Source of the DNA: Planctomycetes bacterium UBA1146
GTDB lineage: Bacteria; Planctomycetota; UBA8108; UBA1146
Length of the DNA stretch: 64,000 nucleotides
Direction: 5' to 3'
Assembly: GCA_002311345.1 (NCBI GenBank)
Contig: DCAA01000043.1
Coordinates: 12,854 to 76,853 of the forward strand
In this document: positions 49,631 to 57,800 of the stretch, piece after piece
Position numbering within the stretch: the first letter of the stretch is position 1
How the letters are laid out: each line of letters begins with the position of its first letter
Position numbers and translations under genes: made by a program
Notes under the pieces: generated by a model
What the model was told of the DNA's origin: nothing
Seen by the model: only the letters and a program-made list of their open reading frames with translations
Databases searched by the model: none

Positions 49631-51673
49631 GTGCGAGAAAAGAACCTTCCCGACCAGGAACCTGAATCGGAAGAAAACGGCGAATCACAACGAGGGCGCT
49701 GGACCCAGCGCCCGTGGTTCTGGTTTTTCCTCATGTTGTTACTGGTGGTCACCACCATGAACTATTTCGCGGGGGGGGTCGGTGGTGGAGCCTTCGAGGT
49801 GTCATCCTCCAGGCTTTTCGAAGAAGCACGCAAGGGCAACATCGAGACGTTGGAAGAGCCAGAACTCGATGTCTTTGTCGCGCAATTGCGGGTTCCCGTG
49901 CAGGTAACCGTGACAGATTTCGGTGGCGAGAAGTTTGAGAAGGCGAGCCGATTGCGTGCGACAATTCCTCCTGCTCTCAAGGGGCAGTTGTTCGAGGTTG
50001 CTTCGGATCGAGCTGAAGTTCTGTTCAAGGCGACATCGGTGCCTGCCTGGCAGGTGTTCGTCGGAGGTCTGCTCCCCATCGTTATCCTGGTCGCTTTCTT
50101 CTGGTGGATCAGTAACCGTGTACGTCGTCAGATGGGTGGACCGGGTTTCTTTGGAAAGTTCGCTGGAAATCAGGCGAAACGATTCGAGCGAGGAGAAGAA
50201 TCCATCTCCTTCGATGACGTGGCTGGTTTACGAAACGTGAAATTGGAGTTGCAGGAGATCGTCGATTTCCTCAAAGAGCCGGATCGGTTCACCCAACTCG
50301 GGGCGAAGATCCCCAAGGGCGTGCTACTGGTGGGTCCTCCAGGAACGGGAAAAACCCTGCTGGCTCGCGCCGTTGCAGGAGAAGCGGATGTCCCCTTCTT
50401 TTCCATCTCGGGGTCGGAATTCATCGAGTTGTTCGTGGGTGTGGGAGCCTCCCGGGTCCGTGAATTGTTCGAAGAGGCCAAGAAAAATGCCCCCTGCATC
50501 ATTTTCATCGATGAGATCGATGCTGTCGGAAGATCCCGCGGCGCTGGTCTCGGTGGAGGGCACGACGAACGTGAACAGACACTCAACCAGATCCTGTCGG
50601 AGATGGACGGATTCGAAAGGAATCAGGCGGTGATCGTTCTTGCCGCGACCAACCGGCCCGATGTCCTCGATGCGGCACTGGTGAGGCCTGGAAGATTCGA
50701 TCGGCAGGTAGTGGTAGAACGACCCCAGAAGGACGGCCGTCGCGCCATCCTCGAGGTCCATACCCGTCAGATGCCTCTGAGCAGTGAAGTCGATCTGGAC
50801 ATTCTCGCTCGCGGCACCATCGGATTTTCTGGCGCCGACCTGGAGAACCTCGCCAATGAGGCCGCACTGACGGCGGCCCGGAGTGGTCATCAGCGGATCA
50901 CCCATGAGGACTTCAATCGGGCCAAGGACAAGATCCAGCTCGGCACCCTCAGGGATGAGGCGATGAGTGAACGAGAGAAGGAACTGACTGCTTACCACGA
51001 AGCTGGCCATGCTCTCATCGCGTTGCTGCTTCCTGAAACCGATCCCGTGCATTCGGTGACCATCGTTCCGAGGGGACGTGCCCTCGGAGTGACCCAGCAG
51101 CTGCCGATCGAAGAAACCCATAATTATTCACGAACCTACTTGCTCAACAGAATCGCGATTCTTCTGGGAGGTCGAGCTGCGGAGGATCTGGTCTTCAACG
51201 AGTTCACCACCGGTGCCCAGAATGACCTGGAGCAGGCAACCAATCTTGCCGAACGGATGATCTGCCTCTGGGGGATGAGCGACAAGATCGGTCCCGTCTC
51301 TTTCAAGCGAGGAGAGGAACACGTGTTCCTGGGCCGAGAACTGGGGGAGACCAGTCACTATAGCGAGCACACGGCGATGCTCATCGATGATGAGATCCGA
51401 GCGATGCTCGAACATGGTTATCAAAGGGCCCTGAAGATTCTCGGTGAGTCACGGGAGAAGCTCGAGGTGTTGACCCGGGAACTGATCGAGAAGGAAGTCC
51501 TTACCGATCGGGAGATCTACGAGTTGATGGAGATTCCGATTCCGCAGTCGCTGCTCGATACCCTCACCGGGTCCCGTGACAAGGACGACCCGCAAGCCTC
51601 GACCGATTCGGAGCAGAAACCGTCCATTTCTCCCGATATCGATCCAGGATTACTGGGCCTGGAAGGCGCATAG
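49631..51673 (+). CDS. ftsH: ATP-dependent zinc metalloprotease FtsH
   Basis: A 680-residue membrane AAA protease that degrades misfolded membrane and some soluble proteins. Two transmembrane helices ('PWFWFFLMLLLVVTTMNYF' and 'VFVGGLLPIVILVAFFWWIS') flank a small periplasmic domain. Walker A is GPPGTGKT (about 236), Walker B 'IIFIDEIDAVGR', second region of homology 'ATNRPDVLDAALVRPGRFDR', and the zinc motif HEAGH starts at about residue 457. Start GTG 49631 with AGGAG five bases upstream. All catalytic residues present. Confidence 0.97.
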   Translation: MREKNLPDQEPESEENGESQRGRWTQRPWFWFFLMLLLVVTTMNYFAGGVGGGAFEVSSSRLFEEARKGNIETLEEPELDVFVAQLRVPVQVTVTDFGGEKFEKASRLRATIPPALKGQLFEVASDRAEVLFKATSVPAWQVFVGGLLPIVILVAFFWWISNRVRRQMGGPGFFGKFAGNQAKRFERGEESISFDDVAGLRNVKLELQEIVDFLKEPDRFTQLGAKIPKGVLLVGPPGTGKTLLARAVAGEADVPFFSISGSEFIELFVGVGASRVRELFEEAKKNAPCIIFIDEIDAVGRSRGAGLGGGHDEREQTLNQILSEMDGFERNQAVIVLAATNRPDVLDAALVRPGRFDRQVVVERPQKDGRRAILEVHTRQMPLSSEVDLDILARGTIGFSGADLENLANEAALTAARSGHQRITHEDFNRAKDKIQLGTLRDEAMSEREKELTAYHEAGHALIALLLPETDPVHSVTIVPRGRALGVTQQLPIEETHNYSRTYLLNRIAILLGGRAAEDLVFNEFTTGAQNDLEQATNLAERMICLWGMSDKIGPVSFKRGEEHVFLGRELGETSHYSEHTAMLIDDEIRAMLEHGYQRALKILGESREKLEVLTRELIEKEVLTDREIYELMEIPIPQSLLDTLTGSRDKDDPQASTDSEQKPSISPDIDPGLLGLEGA

Positions 51674-51732
51674 CGACCCGGGACCTGCCGATCTCCACGT
51701 ATCCATGACTCCACTGTTGTAACTGGAGTTGC

Positions 51733-51746
51733 TGGGTTGCAACCCA
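51733..51746. promoter_or_regulatory. perfect 14-base palindrome upstream of the pseudokinase gene
   Basis: TGGGTTGCAACCCA lies 39 bases before GTG 51786, and just before it ACTCCA...TGGAGT can form a short hairpin after the ftsH stop. The first could be an operator, the second a weak ftsH terminator. Confidence 0.33.
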
Positions 51747-51785
51747 AACACGGCCCGTGCAGCATCGATCCCAGGGGATGGCATC

Positions 51786-53519
51786 GTGATCAGTGGGCGC
51801 TTCGGAGATGAGTTGTCGTCATCGGGTGATTTCCCGTGGATGCGCGAACAGACCGACGACGAAGTCGAATTTCGCCTCGAGCGTCTCCAGCAACTCAGCA
51901 GCCTGTTTGCCGGTGATTCTCGATTCCCCTCCACCACATTGATCTCGCCCGAGGCACAAGGAACCGAATTCTTCGAGGACGGAATGACGCTCGATCGTTG
52001 CATCGCGCGCACCACTCCCGACCCAGAACGTAACTGGGAGGTACTGTTACCGGGAGGACTTCGAACCCTGGTGGGGTACTTTGCGGATCTGGCACGGTTG
52101 CTGGCAGTTCTCAACGAGGAGGGGATCCCGATCCTCGCTCTCTCGCCACAGGCGGTCGTCCTTGGTCACGGCGGTGGGTTGCTGTTGCGCGCAGACCGGG
52201 TTTCTCCCGATCTCGTCGAAAACATCGATGAACTGGCGAGCAGGATTGCTCCCGAAATACTGCTCTCGACCCGGATTCCTCCGACAGACGAGTGTCAGAT
52301 CGTTTATGCGTTGGCAGCACTCATCCACGAGTGCGCTCTGGGTCGTCCGCCCTGGGCGGGTCGGGCAGCCACCGAGGTTGCTGACCGGATCTTGTCCGGG
52401 GTCGCCATCGTTGATCGGACCGATATCGTTCTGGATCCGCCCGGACTGCTGGGCCTGCTGAGGGATTCCCTTTCACTCGATCCGCAGGGAAGACCCGCCA
52501 GCCTGCGAGGGTTCGCGAGCATGCTTGATGCGGTTCGTGACGGGGCTCGCCCTCGTGCCCAGCGTCGCACTTCGGAAGTTGATTCAGGCCGCAACCAGAG
52601 GCGCTGGCAGAAGGCCGCAGTGGTGGTCTCGTTGTTGCTATTTGCCGGCTTCATCGGTCGATTTACTGTTCATGAGCCGATCCTCGAGGATCTGATCAAG
52701 GATCTATCTGCTGCGATGCTGGTGAGACCGTTGCCGGTCCACGCTGAGGATACTCCTGTCGATCCTCTCGGCAGGACGCTGCTAGAACTCCACGGAGAAT
52801 CGGCGAGTGCGCTTCATCGGGCGACTCGGGTCCAGAGAGAACTGGCGTGGGTCGCTCTGCGTGCGGGGAAACTGCAGCAGGCTCGTCGAGCGGCCCGTTT
52901 TGCAGTTCAGACCGATCCGATCCGTCCCGGACCGTGGGTGATTCTGGGGATCGCAGCCCTGGAGCAAGGAGACCGGGCCGGGAGCATCGAACTGGAACGC
53001 GGGCTGTCGCTTGCACCGCTCGATCTGTTCGATCGCTGGAGCATCGCTGCAGGTCAGTTCTATCTGCTTCGATTTGATGATGCCGTAACGACCCTCGCCA
53101 CCATCATCGAAACCACTCCTGGCGATGCCGATGCCTGGTTTCACCATGCGCTGGCTCTGCTGCGCTCCGGGGATCATCTCAGTGCTTCGAATTCACTCGC
53201 TCGATCGCGTCAGATTCGTCCGCTCGATGGCTGGATCGACTGGTTGTCAGCGGAGATTGCACTGACCGAAGGACGTGAAGGGGAGGTGCGACGGATCCTG
53301 GAGGAGGCGACCGCTCGATTCTCCGCCTCCAAGGCGCTGGCATTGCGCGCTGGATCACTGTGGGACCGACTTGGCGATGCTCCTCGTTCGCGTGAATGGA
53401 TCCGTAGGGCCGATTCTGATCGGCCCGATTCTCCCCACCGGGAATGGAGAGATGGAGGCAGAATCGTCGAGGAGAGGCGTGCTCTGTTGCTGCTTGGCCC
53501 TCCCTTTCCTCCCGAATAG
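51786..53519 (+). CDS. membrane pseudokinase with TPR-like extracytoplasmic domain
   Basis: A 577-residue protein, not a known family by name. The cytosolic part looks like a protein-kinase fold without catalysis. A hinge-like 'GTEFFEDGMTLDRCI' (about 59-73) comes first. Where HRD...N should lie it reads 'ILALSPQAVVLG' (about 116), and DFG is replaced by 'LLLRADR'. Yet 'APE' (about 155-157), 'YALAALIHECALGRPPWAG' and 'LSLDPQGRPASLRGFASML' (about 229-247) match the kinase C-lobe closely. The ATP-binding N-lobe is mostly missing. One transmembrane helix follows (about 277-293), then TPR-like helices ('WVALRAGKLQQARRAARFAVQTDP', 'WFHHALALLRSGDHLSASNSL'). GTG 51786 chosen for AGGGGA seven bases upstream; frame open to 51729. 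Confidence 0.72.
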   Translation: MISGRFGDELSSSGDFPWMREQTDDEVEFRLERLQQLSSLFAGDSRFPSTTLISPEAQGTEFFEDGMTLDRCIARTTPDPERNWEVLLPGGLRTLVGYFADLARLLAVLNEEGIPILALSPQAVVLGHGGGLLLRADRVSPDLVENIDELASRIAPEILLSTRIPPTDECQIVYALAALIHECALGRPPWAGRAATEVADRILSGVAIVDRTDIVLDPPGLLGLLRDSLSLDPQGRPASLRGFASMLDAVRDGARPRAQRRTSEVDSGRNQRRWQKAAVVVSLLLFAGFIGRFTVHEPILEDLIKDLSAAMLVRPLPVHAEDTPVDPLGRTLLELHGESASALHRATRVQRELAWVALRAGKLQQARRAARFAVQTDPIRPGPWVILGIAALEQGDRAGSIELERGLSLAPLDLFDRWSIAAGQFYLLRFDDAVTTLATIIETTPGDADAWFHHALALLRSGDHLSASNSLARSRQIRPLDGWIDWLSAEIALTEGREGEVRRILEEATARFSASKALALRAGSLWDRLGDAPRSREWIRRADSDRPDSPHREWRDGGRIVEERRALLLLGPPFPPE

Positions 53520-53613
53520 TCGTGAATAAAGGCTCTTCAAGAGCGTCATCCCCCTCGACAGGGAAGCAGGACGCAATCTGGTGTCCTCATCGCTGTCGAG
53601 AAAGGGGTCGATC

Positions 53614-54126
53614 ATGTCGATGCGAACCTTGCTGAGTGTGCTGTTCTTGATCTCGACTTCGCTGCTGGCCTCTCCATCCGTGGCAGAAGCTGGCCTATCG
53701 AAGAGAGCATCTGCAGCCAAGAGAGCCGCTGCAGCGAAGAGTTGCAGACAGCTCGCTGTTCGTGGTTGCTCTTTGCATGATCACGAACATGTGATTTCTG
53801 CCGGGATCTCCCACTTCAACAGGAGAGGGTCGTGCTTACGGCGACTCAACGGTGGAATCACCCAGATCTGGAGACCGGCGACGAGCCGGATCGAGTATCG
53901 AACAGTGCCCGGTACGCCCCGCTTCCGGACGGTGACACGTTACCGGACTATCGTGAGATGTGGAGTCCGGATCCGCATTCCCTACTGCAAAACGATCAAG
54001 ATTCCCGGCACCGCGCGCAGGATCGCCCAGCGAGTTCACGTACCCGGAGCCTGGGTACTGCACAAGCCGGTCTGCAGTCCCCGATACGGATCACGGTTCA
54101 GTTTCCTGCAGTACCCACGGAACTAG
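53614..54126 (+). CDS. secreted basic Cys-containing protein of unknown function
   Basis: A 170-residue protein with a signal peptide ('MSMRTLLSVLFLISTSLLAS...VAEA'). The mature part is very basic and Arg/Tyr/Thr-rich. Similar segments recur: 'YRTVPGTPRFRTVTRYRT', 'IKIPGTARRIAQRV', 'HVPGAWVL', each built on a P-G core, and Cys residues are spaced through the chain. Nothing like it is recognised. ATG 53614 has AAAGGGG seven bases upstream. It lies between the pseudokinase and a strong terminator, 95 bases after the pseudokinase stop. Confidence 0.6.
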   Translation: MSMRTLLSVLFLISTSLLASPSVAEAGLSKRASAAKRAAAAKSCRQLAVRGCSLHDHEHVISAGISHFNRRGSCLRRLNGGITQIWRPATSRIEYRTVPGTPRFRTVTRYRTIVRCGVRIRIPYCKTIKIPGTARRIAQRVHVPGAWVLHKPVCSPRYGSRFSFLQYPRN

Positions 54127-54145
54127 TTTCCCACCCCCTGTAGTT

Positions 54146-54186
54146 CCCGGGGCCGTCGGCGTTGGCCGTCGGCCCCGGGCCTTTCC
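54146..54186 (+). terminator. strong intrinsic-type terminator after the secreted protein gene
   Basis: CCCGGGGCCGTCGGC (54146-54160), loop GTTG, then GCCGTCGGCCCCGGG (54165-54179): 14 base pairs with a single T/T mismatch, followed by CCTTTCCTTG. Twenty bases after the stop at 54126. Confidence 0.75.
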
Positions 54187-54200
54187 TTGCTCCTTCCCCC

Positions 54201-54229
54201 TTGACCTGTTGGCAACAGGTGGCCATATT
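54201..54229 (+). promoter_or_regulatory. promoter-like element with embedded 17-base palindrome
   Basis: TTGACC, 17 bases, CATATT: a near-consensus -35 and four-of-six -10 with ideal spacing. The spacer and end of the -35 contain ACCTGTTGGCAACAGGT (54204-54220), a perfect 8-1-8 inverted repeat, the position of a repressor operator. Any transcript would start near 54237, 650 bases before the next gene. Confidence 0.42.
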
Positions 54230-54751
54230 TCCCCGTGCCCGTGATCTGAGTTTTCGATCAGAGACCGGGACGTCCAGGATCCGGTTCAGGACCCAACGGT
54301 CTGGCCGAGGTACTGGAGTGTGCTTGCCGCCCACCCGGAGCACCCGCACGAGAGCGCCTCCACACCGGTGACTGGATGATGGGAGCAGATCGATCCCCGG
54401 TGGATCGGTCGAGTGGGGGATGAGCTGGCGGCTCCGCTGCTGCAGGCAGCACCAGGATGGAGGAATCCGTCGGAGTGCGGCTCCTGGGGGACACTTGTGC
54501 GGGATCATCGACCTGACCGATGGTCACAAATACGGTGATTTCGGCTGGCGATAGGGGTTCCGTTGTGGCCCCGGTCGATGTCGCCAGGTTGCGTGATCCG
54601 GCGTGGCGTTCACCCCTGCCCCAGTTTTTCCATCGCTGTCCTGCGCACACTGGCCTGCTCGTCCCTACGCAATTCATGGGCAGGTTCCGCATCATCCTTC
54701 ATTCAGACCCAAGCTTCTCCTCGCCGAGTAGGGACGGCGGGGAGGTCCATT

Positions 54752-54780
54752 TTGACCAGCGGGTCAGAACCATCTATCTG
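54752..54780 (+). promoter_or_regulatory. candidate promoter of the large regulator gene
   Basis: TTGACC, 17 bases, TATCTG. Good -35, partial -10. A transcript from about 54787 would carry a leader of about 100 bases containing the inverted repeat at 54832. Confidence 0.32.
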
Positions 54781-54831
54781 CGATAAATCGCCGTTCGAAA
54801 TCTTTACGCAGGGGGCTTCTGTCGATAGCCT

Positions 54832-54877
54832 GTCCGTCAGAAATCATTACGGTCCAATGAGGGTCGATCTGACGGAC
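54832..54877 (+). promoter_or_regulatory. perfect 10-base inverted repeat in the regulator leader
   Basis: GTCCGTCAGA (54832-54841) and TCTGACGGAC (54868-54877), separated by 26 bases, ending just two bases before the GGAGG ribosome site and 11 bases before ATG 54889. As RNA it forms a hairpin next to the ribosome site; as DNA it is a possible binding site for the Fis-type protein encoded downstream. Confidence 0.5.
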
Positions 54878-54888
54878 CCGGAGGCAAC

Positions 54889-57800
54889 ATGATCGATGGA
54901 GAAGTTCCGGTACTGAGTTCTGAGGGGCAGCAGATGACCGCAGCTCCGAGGCAGCAGGCTCTGAGCCGACTTCGAGGGTGGATCCACGACCGGATCGATC
55001 CCGAGCCGCAGTCCTCCAGTCGCACCGGAACTCCCTGTTCCTTGCTGCTGGTCTCCGGCCCCGGCGGAGTTGGCAAGACACGTCTCATCGAGGAAGCACT
55101 GTCGCTCGATGAGAGTGAGGATGACCGACCACAGATCCTCTGTCGACGAGTCCACTGTCACGAACGTCAGGGGATTCCGTTCTTACCGGTGCTTCGTCTG
55201 GTCAAGGACCTCATCATCGATCATGGCGAGCACAAGGGACTCTGGCAGCGATATGCCCATGTACTGAGCCGGGTGTTTCCGGAACTGCAGGCAGAGGTGA
55301 CGGGGTCGAGGCAGCTGGAGCCTCTGCAGGGCAAGAGCGGGCGCATCCAGTTCCAGCAGTCTCTGACGGGGATCCTCGCGGAACTATCCCGGGATCGCAC
55401 CCTGATCCTGGTACTTCACGACCTGCATCACAGTGATCCGGGAACCATCGAGTTCATCGAGTACCTGGCGCGAAATGCTGCGCTCTCGAGCGAACCGGCT
55501 CACCACCAGGCTGCCCTCGAAGGCTCCTCGGACGCTCGAGACTGGAAACACATCCGGGCTCGTGAGGGGCGTTCTGGTGAGTTTGCCAGTTCCATCATCG
55601 AGGACGATCTCGTCACCTCTGAGCCTTCCGATGCTCACGGACGGTTACTGGTCATCGCTGATCATCATTTCGATTCGAGTCAGGTCACGGACTCGGAACT
55701 CGGTAGCCTCTACCGTCAGCCCTTCTCTCGAACCATCGAACTTCCAACCCTGACGGTTTCCGAGGTGAAGGGAGTGGTCGAGACGCAACTCGCTGGCGAA
55801 CCCTCCGAGGATTTCATCGAGATCATCGCTGAGGCGTGCGGGGGAAATCCATTGCTGATCATCGAGATGTGTCGGGTGCTGCAGGAAGGGGGTGTCGCCA
55901 GCCCACTCGAAGGCGAGAGTGTGCAGGCTCTTCTCGAGAGTGCTCAGGGTGGTTCCCTGTGTCAGGTTCTGATCGAGCGAAGGCTCGCGACCCTGCCTGC
56001 TCTCGAGCGTCGTGTGCTCGAACATCTGGCGATGCTACGCAGGCCTGTGCAAACGTCGTTGCTGGTCTCCTCGAACGGTGTTTCTCAGGATCGGCTGGAA
56101 GAGGCACTCGAGAGTCTCATCGAGAGGGGATTCATCCGCAAACACGCCTCCAGGGGTACCGTGAGGTATCACTTGTCCCACGAGATCCATATGCAGGGAA
56201 TCCGATCGGCGATTCTTCCGCAGGCAGCGCGGAATCTCCAGCAGGAACTGGGCCGGATCCTGGCACAGGATCCGCGAAGCAGTGATCCCGTGAGAGCCTT
56301 CGAGGTACACGAGTTGCTGGCCGCAGGAGATGACCCGGCTCGAGCCATCGACTATGGAATCATCGCGATGCGCTTCTTCGCCGGTGCCTACGCCGAGCCG
56401 CTGGCGATCCGCATCGGGCGTCGAATGCTCGACAGTTCCGGGGTCGACGGAGATGCCACCATCCGGCGAGAGATTCTCAGTTTACTGGCGAAACTCGAGG
56501 TCGAGACGGGGCAGCCGGAGTCGGGAAAACTTCATATCAAGATGTTGCTCGAGGACACCGAACTGGGTCCTGAGAAGCGCGTAGAGGCGCGTTATTTCCT
56601 CGCCGAGATCTATCTTGGTCTACAGGAACCCTTGAAGGGGATCCGGGCCCTGAGTCGAATCAGTTCGTCCGATCTGGAGGCAGTGGGGAATCTGGCAGTT
56701 GTACGGCTGACCGCTCTCAGAGCGCGCTTGCGGCTACAGCGCCGTGACCTCAAGCGAGCGATGAGCCTCTGTCTGAGGGCCCAGAAGGAGATCGAGGGGA
56801 TCTCTGATGGGAAAACTCAGCCGGAAGCCAGGGAGTTGCTGTGCCAGGTTCTCGAGATTCTCGCCGAGACACATATTGCCCGGGGAGATTCTGTTGCCGC
56901 TCTCAACAGTTACCAGACTCTGCTGGATCTGGTGGAGAGATCGGGAGACACGGTGGCGCTCGGGTCGGTTCTACGGACCATCGGTCAGGTTTACTACGAA
57001 AGAGGAAAACACTTCCGTGCCGCTCGTTACCTGTTTCGAGCCCGGGAGGTCGTGGAGTCTTCCCAGGATGCTCGTACCCTTGCGGCAATCTACGAGTTGC
57101 TGGGAAAGGTCTACCGCAACAGCGGCGATTTTTCCCGAAGTCTCGATCACTTCCGCCGTTGCCTCAATCTACGCGAACGGATCGGCGATACGCATGAGAT
57201 TTCTCCGACCCTCAACTCCATCGGCAGTCTGCACGCTCACTCGGGGGATTACGCGCGGGCAGTCCGGTTTTTCAAGAGGAGTGTCACAAATAGCGAGAGG
57301 TTCGGAAGTACCCGCGGGATCGTCCGTTCCTTCCTGCATCTGGGTTGGGCCTGGTTTGCTCTGGGTGAGCGCAAGCAGGTCGAGAACCTGTCGAGGCAGA
57401 TACTGATCCTCACACAGGAGTTCGATCTGCCGGAATACCAATCAGAAGGACACCGGATGCAGGGGAATCTCGCGCTTCTGAGAGGCGACTGGAAGGTTGC
57501 AGATAAGGAACTCCGGAAGTCGCTGGAGATCGCTCAGAAGCGCGGCCTCGATCGAGTGGTGGCTGCCTGTCTGTTCGATCGCGCCCAACTCGCTGTCGAA
57601 CGCGAGCAGTTCGAGGAGTCGCTCAAATTAGTCAGCAGAGGCCTGCTCACGGCGGAGTCACTCCAGTCGGTTCCGCTGATCGTCCAGGGGCTTCTGACCA
57701 AGGGCACCATCAGCAGGCAGCGTAGCGATAAAGGCCTCGAAAAAGCACTCGAGTGTTATGAGAAGGCTCTTCAGATCATCACCGGTGATTCACTACTTCC

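Larger units (their letters stand above)
54127..54888. other. 762-base noncoding region with terminator, promoter-like and hairpin elements
   Basis: Begins with a strong terminator (54146), then a promoter/palindrome combination (54201), a GC-rich stretch of about 450 bases with several stems, then a second promoter candidate (54752) and a leader inverted repeat (54832). Stems include GATCGATCC/GGATCGGTC (54388-54410) and a nested CTGGCGA...TCGCCAG (54545-54587) enclosing GGGG/CCCC. Open frames here are not supported. It may encode a structured RNA. Confidence 0.45.

Noticed and set aside
54300..54360. Possible RNase P RNA (CACCCGGAGCAC segment)
   Set aside because: The GAGGAAAGTCC core and the rest of the RNase P RNA are absent.
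54258..54695. 145-codon open frame on the minus strand in the noncoding region
   Set aside because: Ser/Pro/Arg-rich composition as in random GC-rich frames, no ribosome site, no motif.
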